A DNA stretch of 64,000 bases from Halosimplex aquaticum (GTDB lineage: Archaea; Halobacteriota; Halobacteria; Halobacteriales; Haloarculaceae). Positions 25,224 through 33,791 of this stretch are shown here, piece by piece. The DNA is taken from positions 4,092,001 to 4,156,000 of the forward strand of contig NZ_CP118158.1 in NCBI RefSeq assembly GCF_028747785.1, in the 5' to 3' direction. Below the pieces are notes generated by a model. That model had not been told where the DNA came from, ran no database searches, and worked only from the letters and a program-made list of their open reading frames with translations. A program made the translations under genes and the position numbers. How positions within the stretch are numbered: the stretch's first letter is position 1; each line of letters starts with the position of its first letter.

Positions 25224-25942
25224 TGCGCGGACCGGTCCGCACCGCGTTCGGCGTGATCGGCGTGTTCGCGACGCTCCTGGGGTTGCTCTCGGTCGGTGCG
25301 CCGTCGTTCGTCGCCGACACCGAGCCGCTGGCGACGCTTGTCGGCACCGCCTCGACGGTCGAACCGCGGACGCTGTTCGTCGTCGGTAGCGCCGCGTTCG
25401 GGCTGTATCTCGTCGGCGCGGCGTGGGCGTCACCGGAGGACCGCCTGGTGGGTGGGGACTGCAGCGGAGCCGACCGCTTCGAGCGGGTCCTCGCAGCGCC
25501 GCCCGAGACGGTCACGGCCCCCGACCGGACGCTGGTCGCGGACGACTTCGACGCCGCCGTCGAGCGAGCGAACGACGGCGACGAGCGAGCGATGGACCAG
25601 ATCCGAGAGCGACTCCGCCGGTTGGCCGTCGCGCGGCTCGAACGCGACGGCTGGGACGACGGCTCGGCCGCCGAGGCCGTCGCCTCGGGCGAGTGGACCG
25701 ACGACCGGACGGCGGCGGCGTTCCTCTCGGACGCGGGAGCCACGGTCCCGTCGCTCCGGTCGCGGCTCGGGCTCTGGCTCGACCCGGCGACCGAGCGCGA
25801 GCGGCGAATTCGGCGGACGGTCGCGGCCATCGACGCGCTCCCGGATACTGGCCCGGCGGGTGAGACGAGCCAAGACGGTGCGGACACGGACCACGGGCGG
25901 ACGGACGAGGAGGGGCTCCACGGCGGGGGTGTCGGCGGATGA
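25223..25942 (+). CDS. Haloarchaeal membrane protein of the DUF58/transglutaminase operon
   Basis: 239 residues. Two membrane helices at about 5-30 and 48-68 (FGVIGVFATLLGLLSVG; LFVVGSAAFGLYLVGAAWA) are followed by a cytoplasmic, mostly helical region with AVARLERDGWDDGSAAEAVASGEWTDDRTAAAFLSD. Such small two-helix proteins sit between the transglutaminase and DUF58 genes in haloarchaea. Its ATG overlaps the end of the transglutaminase gene (TGATG) and its stop overlaps the DUF58 start (ATGA), implying coupled translation. No catalytic motifs. Confidence 0.8.
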   Translation: MRGPVRTAFGVIGVFATLLGLLSVGAPSFVADTEPLATLVGTASTVEPRTLFVVGSAAFGLYLVGAAWASPEDRLVGGDCSGADRFERVLAAPPETVTAPDRTLVADDFDAAVERANDGDERAMDQIRERLRRLAVARLERDGWDDGSAAEAVASGEWTDDRTAAAFLSDAGATVPSLRSRLGLWLDPATERERRIRRTVAAIDALPDTGPAGETSQDGADTDHGRTDEEGLHGGGVGG

Positions 25943-27405
25943 GTCACGAACGGGTCTACCGGTTGCGGATCGGCGCCGTCGCCGCGGCGGCGCTCGTCGC
26001 CCTCGGACTGCTGTTCGCGTCGCCGCTCCTGCTGGCGTCGACGACTATCCCGCTCGCGTACGTCGCCTACGGCGCCCTCTCGACCGTTCCCGCGGACGCC
26101 GCGATCCGCGTCGAGCGCTCGCTCTCCGACGCGACGCCCCAGCCCGGCGCGTCCGTGACGGTGCGTCTCTCCGTCGAGAACGTCTCCGAGGGGACGCTCC
26201 CCGACGTCCGCGTCGTCGACGGCGTCCCCGACGACCTGGCCGTCGTGGACGGGTCGCCGCGCGAGTGCGTCACGCTCCGACCGGGCGAGTCCGCGACGCT
26301 GACCTACGACGTCGTGGCCCTCCGCGGCGACTTCGAGTTCGCCGACCCGGTCGTGCGCCTGCGGTCGTTCGCGGCCGGTCGGGTCGTCACCGAGACCGTT
26401 CCGGCGGCCGGTGACACCGCGCTCTCGTCGCTCGACCCCGTCTCCGCGGCGCCCGTCGGGTCGGCGACGCTCGCCCGGGCCGGGACGCACCCGACCGACA
26501 GCGGTGGCGAGGGCCTGGAGTTCCACTCGACGCGGGAGTACAGGCCGGGCGACTCGATCAGCCGGATCCACTGGCGGCGCTTCGCGAAGACGAACGAACT
26601 GACGACGGTCTCGTACCGCGAGGAGCGAGCGGTCAGGGTCGTGGTCGTGGTCGACGTCCGACCGGTCGGGCGCGTCAGGCCCCACGCCGGAGCGCCGACG
26701 GCCGCGTCGCTGACCGGCTACGCCGCCGAGCGGATCTACGAATCCCTCGTCGACGCGGGCGTGACGACCGGCGTGGCGGCGTTCGGCGTCGACGGCGCCG
26801 ACCCGTCCGTCCCCACCGGCGCCGGGCCGGTCCCCTGGGTCGACGGTGACCGCGACGACGCGGTCGCTCACGCTCGAACGCTCTTCGACGCGGTCCGACG
26901 AGTCGCCGACGACCCCGCCAGCGGGAGTGACGGTACGGGTCCGGACGGCGCGGGTTCGGGTCGCGCGTCGGATTGGACGACCCCGACCGACACCGATACG
27001 AGCGCGCGGTCGCCCGGCCTCGACTCTCCGGGCGATACGTCGGAAGAGGCGGACGCGGGCGTCCCGGAGACGCCGACGCCCGACGGGGGCGCCGACGCGG
27101 TCCGGTATCTGCTGTCGCAGTTCCCGCCGGCGGCGCACGTCGTCTTCGTGACGCCGCTGCTCGACGACTGGCCCCTCGGATTCGTCGGTCGAGTCCGACG
27201 GCACGAGTACCCGGTCACGGTGCTCAGCCCCGGCGCGACCGGTTCGGGGTCGCTCGGACGGCGAGTCGCGCGCCGCGAGCGTGACGTTCGCCTGGCGGAC
27301 CTTTCCGCCGCAGGCGCGACCGTCGTCGACTGGGGCCGGTCGGACTCCGTCGAGGCGGCGCTCGCCGACGCGCTCGCCTCGCTACCGGGGGGATCACATG
27401 ACTGA
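25939..27405 (+). CDS. DUF58 domain protein
   Basis: 488 residues. Two adjacent helices at about 10-48, a beta domain with ATPQPGASVTVRLSVENVSEG, then the DUF58 signature EFHSTREYRPGDSISRIHWRRFAKTNELTTVSYREE at about 193-227, and a vWA-like part containing VVVVVDVRPVG. A Ser/Asp/Gly linker (about 325-375) interrupts the C-terminal half. DUF58 proteins are encoded with MoxR ATPases and transglutaminases and are thought to act with them in assembling or maturing surface or multi-subunit protein complexes (family knowledge). Overlaps both neighbours by a few bases. Confidence 0.92.
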   Translation: MSHERVYRLRIGAVAAAALVALGLLFASPLLLASTTIPLAYVAYGALSTVPADAAIRVERSLSDATPQPGASVTVRLSVENVSEGTLPDVRVVDGVPDDLAVVDGSPRECVTLRPGESATLTYDVVALRGDFEFADPVVRLRSFAAGRVVTETVPAAGDTALSSLDPVSAAPVGSATLARAGTHPTDSGGEGLEFHSTREYRPGDSISRIHWRRFAKTNELTTVSYREERAVRVVVVVDVRPVGRVRPHAGAPTAASLTGYAAERIYESLVDAGVTTGVAAFGVDGADPSVPTGAGPVPWVDGDRDDAVAHARTLFDAVRRVADDPASGSDGTGPDGAGSGRASDWTTPTDTDTSARSPGLDSPGDTSEEADAGVPETPTPDGGADAVRYLLSQFPPAAHVVFVTPLLDDWPLGFVGRVRRHEYPVTVLSPGATGSGSLGRRVARRERDVRLADLSAAGATVVDWGRSDSVEAALADALASLPGGSHD

Positions 27406-29080
27406 CGTGCAGGCGGAGGGTGACACGACGGCCGGCGACCCAGCACCAGGGCACGCGACCGCCGGCGACGCCGCTTCCGACGGTTTCACGGCCGCTCCGT
27501 CCAGGGTGAGCGCTGCGGTCGTCGTCGCGCTGTCGGTGGTGGCCGCGTCGGCGCTGATCGGACGCCTCGGTCCGGCGCTGGCGGTCGCTCTCGCGCTCGC
27601 GCACGCCGTGGCCTTCGCCGGGAGTCTGTGGCTGGTCGGGCGGGACCGCTGGCGCGCGACTGCGACCGCCAGCGCCGGGCTGCTCGCGCTGGTCGTCGGC
27701 GCGAGCTTCGCCGCCGCCGTCGGCTACACGTTCCTGGACCTGGTCGCGGCGCTGTACCCGGTGCAGACCGTCGACCAGATCCGTCCCCGCGGTCTCCGGG
27801 TGGCAAGCGCGACTGTGGTGGTCTTCGGGGGGACCGTCGCGATGGTCGGCGCGCTCTCGACGCTCGTCGGCCGCCTCACGACCGAGAGCGCGTGGGCCTA
27901 CGCGAAACTCGCCGTCAAGACGTTCGTCGTCCCCTTGGCGGTCGCCGGAGTCCTACTGATCTCCACGCTACTCAGCCGTCTCGGCGAGTCGGACGAAGCG
28001 TCGACACCGGCGCCGCCCGGGAGCGCCGTCGGCGACGTGGTCGACGCGTTTCTGGCCCCCGTCCCCGGTCGGACGCACCTGCTCACGTTCTGCCTCCTCC
28101 TCGCGACCGCCGCGCTGGCGGTCGCCCGTGCGGTCGACGCGCTCCCGATCGCGGAGCTATCGACGCCCGAAACCGACGATCGAGTCGAACGAACCGTGGA
28201 AACGATCGAACGCGTCGCTCGCCGGGCCGCTCTCGTCGCCGCAGCCGTGCTGCCGCTGACGCTTGTGGAACTCGCGGTCCCGCCGTCTGCCCTGCGCGGT
28301 GTGCTCACACCCCCGGTGTACGGGGTCCTCGCCGGAGTGACTGTCAGCCCGTTGCTCCGCGTCCTACTCGTCGGGACTGCACTGGTCGCCGGCGGCACCG
28401 CGGCGCTCGTCTGGTCGCTCAAACGGTCGACTCGCACGGAGACGGGCGACGTGGTCGTCGCGCTCACGCCGTTCGTCGGAGGTGCGGCGGTCGTCGTACT
28501 CGCGGCCGCGCTCCACGGGATCGTTCTCTCGCCGACGCTCGCGTTCGTCGCCGACGCGCTCCCCGGGCAGTTCGCGACGGCCTTCACCCGGCAGTCGACG
28601 GCCGTCGTCGACTACTACGGTTCGCTCGCCGTCGTCGTCACCGTCACGGCGGTGCTCGTCGGCATGACGGCGGCCCTCTCGCTCGCACTCGCGCTGGTGA
28701 TGGCGATCGGAGTCCTCCCGGAGTCGGCCCCCGGACCGGCGCTCGCGGCCGCCGGGACGTTCGTCGCCGCGGGCTTCGCAGCCGGTTCCGGCGTCGGTGC
28801 GCCCGTCGTCCTCGGCGCCCTCGTCGCCAGCGTCGTCGTCTGGGACGCCGGCGAGTTCGGCGCCACCCTCGGTCGAGAAGTCGGGCGAACGGGGGCGAGC
28901 GCCACTCCCGAGATCGTCCACGTCGCCGCCGCGCTGGCAGTCGGCGCCTCCGGAGCGCTCGGCGCGATAGCGGTCTATCGAGTCGCGACGGGGACCGTCC
29001 TCACCGACGTCACGACGATCCCGTTCGCTATCTCAGCGGTCGTCGCCGCGCTCGTTCTGCTGGTCGCCGCGCTCCGGTGA
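27398..29080 (+). CDS. Polytopic membrane protein of the DUF58 operon
   Basis: 560 residues from ATG 27398, overlapping the end of the DUF58 gene. About eleven to thirteen membrane helices cover most of the chain, with short loops and a soluble loop near residue 200. Ala/Val/Leu content is very high and no transporter signature is visible. It resembles the large unnamed membrane proteins that end such operons in haloarchaea. The last 48 bases overlap the 3' end of the MoxR gene on the opposite strand. Confidence 0.82.
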   Translation: MTDVQAEGDTTAGDPAPGHATAGDAASDGFTAAPSRVSAAVVVALSVVAASALIGRLGPALAVALALAHAVAFAGSLWLVGRDRWRATATASAGLLALVVGASFAAAVGYTFLDLVAALYPVQTVDQIRPRGLRVASATVVVFGGTVAMVGALSTLVGRLTTESAWAYAKLAVKTFVVPLAVAGVLLISTLLSRLGESDEASTPAPPGSAVGDVVDAFLAPVPGRTHLLTFCLLLATAALAVARAVDALPIAELSTPETDDRVERTVETIERVARRAALVAAAVLPLTLVELAVPPSALRGVLTPPVYGVLAGVTVSPLLRVLLVGTALVAGGTAALVWSLKRSTRTETGDVVVALTPFVGGAAVVVLAAALHGIVLSPTLAFVADALPGQFATAFTRQSTAVVDYYGSLAVVVTVTAVLVGMTAALSLALALVMAIGVLPESAPGPALAAAGTFVAAGFAAGSGVGAPVVLGALVASVVVWDAGEFGATLGREVGRTGASATPEIVHVAAALAVGASGALGAIAVYRVATGTVLTDVTTIPFAISAVVAALVLLVAALR

Positions 29081-30061
29081 ACCGCGCGCCGACCGGTCGC
29101 CCGCACCCCGTTGTTCGACCGCCGGGACGGCGACCCTGTCGAGTACGTCTTCGACGACTGTAGCCGGATCTGCACCGCGAACGCTGGCCTCCGTCGTCAG
29201 TACGAGTCGGTGCGCGAACGTCGGGTAGACGACCCGGCGCACGTCGTCGGGGACCACGTACGCCCGTCCGTCGATCACTGCCGCCGCCCGAGCGGCATCG
29301 AAGAGCCGCTGGACCCCGCGCGGCGAGACGCCGACCTCTACGCGGTCGTCCTCCCGCGTCGCCCGACCGAGTTCGACCACGTAGTCCCGAAGCTTCCCGT
29401 CCACGGAGACGGTCTCGGGTACGGATTGCAACTCCGCAACCGTCTCGCGGTCAACGACCGGCTCGACGCTCGGCGACTGCGAGGTTCGATCTGCCCGGCG
29501 GTCGATGAGCGTGCGTTCGTCGTCGAACTCCGGGTACCCCATCGCGAGCTTGAACACGAAGCGGTCTCGCTGCGCCTCCGGCAGCCCGAAGGTCCCCTCC
29601 TGCTCGATGGGGTTCTGCGTCGCGATGACGAAAAACGGGCTCGGCAGCTCCGTCGTCTCGCCGTCGACCGTCACCTGTCCCTCACCCATCGCTTCCAGCA
29701 GCGCCGCCTGGGTCTTCGGCGGTGCGCGGTTGATCTCGTCGGCCAGCAGGAGATTCGAGAACACCGGTCCCGGGACGAACTCGAACTCCCCCGTTCCCTC
29801 GTTGTAGACGTTCGATCCAGTGATGTCCGACGGCAAGAGGTCCGGCGTGAACTGGATGCGCGAGAAGGAGAGGTTGAGCGCGCTGGCGAAACTCCTTGCC
29901 GTCAGCGTCTTTCCGGTCCCTGGCACGTCTTCTAACAGTACGTGCCCCTGCGCGAGAACCCCCGTCAGGACGCTCTCCAGAAACCGCTCATCAGCGATGA
30001 CCGCTTCACCGACGGCGTCGAGTATCCGCTGACAGGTCGCTCCCGCCTCGTCGTAGTCCAT
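29033..30061 (-). CDS. MoxR-family AAA+ ATPase
   Basis: 342 residues from ATG 30061; the frame extends to 30112 but that includes the probable TATA box. Walker A is EDVPGTGKT, Walker B LLADEINRAPPKTQAALLEAMGEGQV, sensor 1 VIATQNPIEQEGTFGLPEAQRDRF, followed by the lid domain with GVSPRGVQRL. Length and motifs are those of a complete MoxR. MoxR proteins act as chaperone-like ATPases on the proteins encoded by DUF58/vWA genes. Here the gene faces the DUF58 operon tail to tail rather than leading it. Confidence 0.95.
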   Translation of the reverse strand: MDYDEAGATCQRILDAVGEAVIADERFLESVLTGVLAQGHVLLEDVPGTGKTLTARSFASALNLSFSRIQFTPDLLPSDITGSNVYNEGTGEFEFVPGPVFSNLLLADEINRAPPKTQAALLEAMGEGQVTVDGETTELPSPFFVIATQNPIEQEGTFGLPEAQRDRFVFKLAMGYPEFDDERTLIDRRADRTSQSPSVEPVVDRETVAELQSVPETVSVDGKLRDYVVELGRATREDDRVEVGVSPRGVQRLFDAARAAAVIDGRAYVVPDDVRRVVYPTFAHRLVLTTEASVRGADPATVVEDVLDRVAVPAVEQRGAGDRSARGSPERGDQQNERGDDR

Positions 30062-30086
30062 GTTCGGGTTCCGGGTCGGTGCGACC

Positions 30087-30095
30087 AAATGTTTT
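30087..30095 (-). promoter_or_regulatory. TATA-like element of the MoxR gene
   Basis: Minus-strand AAAACATTT, about 30 bases before the ATG at 30061. This spacing indicates a leaderless transcript and argues against the upstream in-frame start at 30112. Confidence 0.5.
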
Positions 30096-30169
30096 CGCCC
30101 TTTGCTGGCCACGTCGAAGCTTCGATAGACGAATAAGGCAGGATGTGTTGTAGATGTGAATAAATTTCA

Positions 30170-30973
30170 TCACTCCGAGTTACCGTTATAGAGCGTCGTG
30201 TTGCCGCCAACTCTATCGATATTTTGGATGTATTCAATGTGCCCATCCGACATATTTGTCTCAGTAGACCAGTACTGTTCTGTGAATTCCGTTGCTTTTA
30301 ATTGACCTGTATAGTACTCTCGAACCAGTGATGTATTAACGTACAACGTTTTCGGTGGGGAACCTGTATTATTTACCTCGGCTATACGTAGCCGATTCGG
30401 TATATCTCCGTCCAATTTGCCGTTATCGTAGTGGGCGACCGCTTGCGCGTACCCGCTTGATATGAGGGTGTTTACCTCCTTTGCGCGACGAATATCATCT
30501 TCTGAAGGCCCTGTAAGATTCATCACCATTACCAACTCTTTCTCTGCTAATACTGTCCAACCACGTATTCTAACTGGAATCGTAGCATCAACTTCTGTTT
30601 CCCCATAAACTGTTGACACAAATTCACTAAACCTTTTGTCCGCATATGGACTCGGAGTAGCAGTGGCTGTTGGAGTCTGTTTTTGAGTCTGAGTCGGTGT
30701 GACTGTCGGTGTTAAAGTCGCTGTACTCGTTGATGTTTGAATATTTGTTACCGTTGGGATCAATGTTGGCGTCGATACATGAACAATAGCTGAGGGCGTG
30801 CTGTTCGTAGCTGTGACTGTTTTATTAGGTGTTTGATCATCCTCTACTCCTAACATCCCTCCGAATGCGATACCTGTTACAACAAGCGCTCCTAACGAAA
30901 TGAGCGTGAGAATTCCAACAATTTTTATTTTGCACTGCCCCTTGTCGATTCCATTTATCATCTCATATATCAT
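30170..30973 (-). CDS. AT-rich gene: membrane-anchored protein of unknown function
   Basis: 267 residues. A membrane helix at about 17-42 (IVGILTLISLGALVVTGIAFGG), a Thr/Pro/Ser linker to about residue 108 with TPTQTQKQTPT-type repeats, then a 155-residue extracellular domain rich in Tyr and Asn that I do not recognise (WTVLAEKELVMVMNLTG; DGHIEYIQNIDRVGG). The coding sequence is roughly 40-45% G+C by eye and uses many A/T-ending codons, unlike nearly every gene around it, a sign of recent transfer. It starts 24 bases after the stop of the PKD gene, in the same direction, so the two probably form one transcript. Confidence 0.72.
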   Translation of the reverse strand: MIYEMINGIDKGQCKIKIVGILTLISLGALVVTGIAFGGMLGVEDDQTPNKTVTATNSTPSAIVHVSTPTLIPTVTNIQTSTSTATLTPTVTPTQTQKQTPTATATPSPYADKRFSEFVSTVYGETEVDATIPVRIRGWTVLAEKELVMVMNLTGPSEDDIRRAKEVNTLISSGYAQAVAHYDNGKLDGDIPNRLRIAEVNNTGSPPKTLYVNTSLVREYYTGQLKATEFTEQYWSTETNMSDGHIEYIQNIDRVGGNTTLYNGNSE

Positions 30974-30997
30974 ATTTAGAGAGGATTGATTTTGGCG

Positions 30998-32260
30998 CTA
31001 TGGCATATCATGTGGTACGCGACCAGTTCGTGTACTGCTGTCTTCTCTCTCGCTTTCTCTGCTGTTCTCACTACTGCTTTCACCGTCATTCTCGCTATTG
31101 TCATTGGACAATTTTTCGAAAATATTGTCTATTATACTAGCAGATGCTTCACTGCTATTGTCTCCTTTATCTTCGGAATCGGTTGTGCTAGCCTCTTCCC
31201 ATGATTGCCCTTTATTCTCTCCGTAAGTACCCCTATTACCTCCTTCACGATCCTGGTTAACAGCAGCGGTGGGATCGATATTGACTGAATCTACATCTAA
31301 AGCTTCCTTGTACGCCTCTTGGCTATCGAATTCGACGTTCCCGTCAGTCGAGTCATACGAGACTCCTTCGTTGTTTCGCGCGAACTCTGCGTCCAGGGTT
31401 TGGCCGGCCCATTCCGCCGTGCCGTCGTTGTCGGCGTCGGTGATCACGATTCCATTGCTGTCGAGCGTCATCCGATCGTTGTTGCAGTACGTGTCTTCCT
31501 TCGTATCGTACCGCGAGCACTCCTCGCCGCCACCGACGCTCGACGTTGAACTATCGCTTCCACCGCCAGTGTCGGCGTCAGTATCCGCGTCAACGCCGCG
31601 CACGGTCACCTCTTTCGTGGCGGTCTGTTCGCGGCCGAGCCTGTCGACTGCGGTCACGCTCAGCGTGTAGCTTCCGGCCGACGGGAACGCGTGGAGGTGC
31701 TCGGCCGTCGCGCTGTCGCCGGAGACGCTGGTCCGATTGCGCCAGTTGCCGTCGATTCGCCAGGTCACCGCGGCGACGTCCGCACTGCCGGCCGAGACGG
31801 ACGCAGCGTACGACGCCACTTCCCCGGTGTTCAGCTCCTCCGGTCCCGAGAGCGTCACCGCCGGTCCTGCGGATTCCTCGACGTGGACGCGCAGCGTGTC
31901 GCGGCTCGTCGTGCCCTCGCCGTCGGTGACGACGACGGTCGCGTTGTACGTGCCGACCTGCCGTGCGACGAACGAGGTCCGGCCACAGGTCCGACACTCC
32001 GGTCGCGTGTAATTTCCGTCCGGCTGTTCGAGCCGCCACTCGTACGCGGCGACGTCGCCGTCGGGGTCGCGCGAACCAGTCGCGTCCAGGTGAACGGTCG
32101 CGTTGGCGGTGACGTTCTGGTCCAGGCCCGCGTCAGCCAGCGGCGCCTCGTTGCCTGTCTCCGTCGCTACCGCCGTACCGGGAACGGCACCCACCGCCGT
32201 CCCGACGACCAGCACGAGACACAGCGCTGCCGTCAGATACCCACAGTCCCAATTTGGCAT
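30998..32260 (-). CDS. Secreted PKD-domain protein with compositionally different C-terminal half
   Basis: 420 residues. A signal peptide (LTAALCLVLVVGTAVGAVPGTAVA) is followed by two PKD domains: PLADAGLDQNVTANATVHLDATGSRDPDGDVAAYEWRL region (about 39-125) and VTLSGPEELNTGEVASYAASV to VTVRG (about 133-222). After an Asp/Gly/Ser linker comes a region with CSRYDTKEDTYCNNDRM and a calcium-type loop DADNDGTAEW, and then a Ser/Glu/Asn-rich tail. The 5' 900 bases are GC-rich, the 3' 330 bases are AT-rich like the next gene. Extracellular; adhesion or interaction role inferred. Confidence 0.8.
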   Translation of the reverse strand: MPNWDCGYLTAALCLVLVVGTAVGAVPGTAVATETGNEAPLADAGLDQNVTANATVHLDATGSRDPDGDVAAYEWRLEQPDGNYTRPECRTCGRTSFVARQVGTYNATVVVTDGEGTTSRDTLRVHVEESAGPAVTLSGPEELNTGEVASYAASVSAGSADVAAVTWRIDGNWRNRTSVSGDSATAEHLHAFPSAGSYTLSVTAVDRLGREQTATKEVTVRGVDADTDADTGGGSDSSTSSVGGGEECSRYDTKEDTYCNNDRMTLDSNGIVITDADNDGTAEWAGQTLDAEFARNNEGVSYDSTDGNVEFDSQEAYKEALDVDSVNIDPTAAVNQDREGGNRGTYGENKGQSWEEASTTDSEDKGDNSSEASASIIDNIFEKLSNDNSENDGESSSENSRESEREDSSTRTGRVPHDMP

Positions 32261-32289
32261 CCTCTACTCGCTGGTGCTTCCCTCTCCGG

Positions 32290-32297
32290 TATAAATG
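32290..32297 (-). promoter_or_regulatory. TATA element of the PKD gene
   Basis: Minus-strand CATTTATA (plus TATAAATG), centred about 33 bases before the ATG at 32260. It separates this transcription unit from the upstream cofD operon, which runs in the same direction. Confidence 0.65.
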
Positions 32298-32352
32298 TTC
32301 GTGGTCCAACACTGTCGATCGCTCTATCGGTGCGACAGACAGGTTCCCGAGG

Positions 32353-32955
32353 CTACCACTCCGCGTCGACGAGGTCGCCGATGCGGGCGAACGCCTCTCG
32401 TTCGCGGTCGCCTCCGCAGGTCTCGACGACGCTCTCGAAGTATGCGAGTCGTTCGAGAAGGGCCTCGGTGTCGTACGACTCGACGTCCAGGCGGGACGCG
32501 GCGACGGTAGCTTCGACCACGGCGTAGAACCCTCGGTTCGTCGTCGGGACGGCGCGTCGTTCGACGACGCTGTCGACCGGATCGAGCCGCCAGGTGACGA
32601 CCTCTGTGCTACCCTCGGTAGTCGATCCCGTCCGTTCGGCCGTGACTTCGACCCAGGCGTCGGCGCTGTCGAGGACGGGGTCGTCGATCTCGTGGATTGC
32701 GAGTGCAGCATCGACGAAATCTATCGGGTTGCGGGTGAACTGTACGTAGCCGGCGCCGCGTTCCCGGAAGTTCCGCCGGGTTCGCGTGTGGCCGTAGGTG
32801 CGGGCGGTCACCGGATCGCCAGCGTGCAGGCCGAGCGCGGCGACGTTCCAGCGGTCGTTCGGGCCGAGGGTGGTGACGACCGACTCGACGACGCCGGAGA
32901 GGTGGACCGGCCAGTCGTCGGCGTCGTCGCCGTCGCGAGTATCGCTGTCGGTCAC
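32353..32955 (-). CDS. DUF447 family protein
   Basis: 200 residues, GTG start at 32955 overlapping the stop of the CitG-like gene by four bases (GTGA). WPVHLSGVVESVVTTLGPNDRWNVAALGLH matches the start of DUF447, and GHTRTRRNFRERGAGYVQFT with NPIDFVDAALAI the middle; the C-terminal half is the alpha-helical part of the family. DUF447 proteins have a flavin-reductase-like split barrel and occur in methanogens and in bacteria using tetrahydromethanopterin; no reaction is established to my knowledge. Last gene of the cofD operon. Confidence 0.85.
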   Translation of the reverse strand: MTDSDTRDGDDADDWPVHLSGVVESVVTTLGPNDRWNVAALGLHAGDPVTARTYGHTRTRRNFRERGAGYVQFTRNPIDFVDAALAIHEIDDPVLDSADAWVEVTAERTGSTTEGSTEVVTWRLDPVDSVVERRAVPTTNRGFYAVVEATVAASRLDVESYDTEALLERLAYFESVVETCGGDREREAFARIGDLVDAEW

Positions 32956-33791
32956 ACGTCCAGCCCCCGCTCGAGCGCGACGAACAGCCCCGCCGCGACG
33001 ATGTCTGCGGTCGTCCCGGGGTTGATGTCTTCGGCGACGAACTCGTCGGCCAGCGTCTCCGGGTCGACCTCGCCGTCCAGGGCCGCCTGCGCCCGTTCGG
33101 TCACCGCTTCGGCGGTCGCTCGGTCGTGCTGGGTCGCGACGAAGGTGTCGACCTCGTCAGCGAGCAGTCCGAGGAACGTCCGCGCGGCGCGGTCTGCGAC
33201 CGGGCCGTCGCCGCCTTCGATGGACTCGGCGGCCGCGAACACGCGCTGGAACCCGTCGACCCATTCGCGAGCCACGCCGTCGCGGTCGGCGGAGCGCTCC
33301 ATGACGTCCCGGAGCGTGAGCGCGCGCGATTCCAGTTCGGTGACGGCGTCGCTCCCGCGGCGCACGTCGAGCGGCTCCATGCCCTCGGGGGGGTCGTCGA
33401 CGGCCACGTCGACCGCCTCGAACGCGCGGTAGAAGTTCGCCGCGTCGGCGACGGTCGTCGCCTCGACGACTGCCGTCGCACCTTCGGGCGTGAGGGACCG
33501 ATCACCGTCGCCAGCGGCGGCGACGAGCGGGAGTTGCAGGAGGACGGCGCCGAACTGCGTGTTGCCGCCGCGCTGTTCGCTCATCCCCTCGATGGCCGCG
33601 AGGAACGACTCGCCGAGCGGTTCGCCGACGGCGGCCATCTCCAGTCCCCGCCGCGCCCCGACGGCGCCCGCGAGGAAGTGCTCGAATCGCAGGTCGTCGT
33701 GGTCCCGGTGGCGGTCGACGTTCCCCGGCTTCGGCGTCCCCGCGACTTCGAGCAAGAGCGCGAGTTCGGCGTTCTGGGCGGTCGTCCTCAC
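32952..33791 (-). CDS. Triphosphoribosyl-dephospho-CoA synthase (CitG/MdcB)-like protein
   Basis: 279 residues from GTG 33791, which overlaps the stop of the Dus-like gene. The AGTPKPGNVDRHRDHDD segment is the conserved P-K-P-G-x-V-D motif of the CitG family, and RFEHFLAGAVG, GMSEQRGGNTQFGAVLLQLPLV and EFVAEDINPGTTADIVAAGLF are further family blocks. True CitG makes the prosthetic group of citrate lyase from ATP and dephospho-CoA, but no citrate lyase or malonate decarboxylase is nearby. The archaeal branch, tied to cofD here, probably does a related nucleotidyl/ribosyl transfer in another cofactor pathway. Confidence 0.85.
   Translation of the reverse strand: MRTTAQNAELALLLEVAGTPKPGNVDRHRDHDDLRFEHFLAGAVGARRGLEMAAVGEPLGESFLAAIEGMSEQRGGNTQFGAVLLQLPLVAAAGDGDRSLTPEGATAVVEATTVADAANFYRAFEAVDVAVDDPPEGMEPLDVRRGSDAVTELESRALTLRDVMERSADRDGVAREWVDGFQRVFAAAESIEGGDGPVADRAARTFLGLLADEVDTFVATQHDRATAEAVTERAQAALDGEVDPETLADEFVAEDINPGTTADIVAAGLFVALERGLDV

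Noticed and set aside
23887..27204. 1105-codon minus-strand frame
   Set aside because: Antisense to the transglutaminase, two-helix and DUF58 genes; extremely Arg/Ser-rich with no domain.
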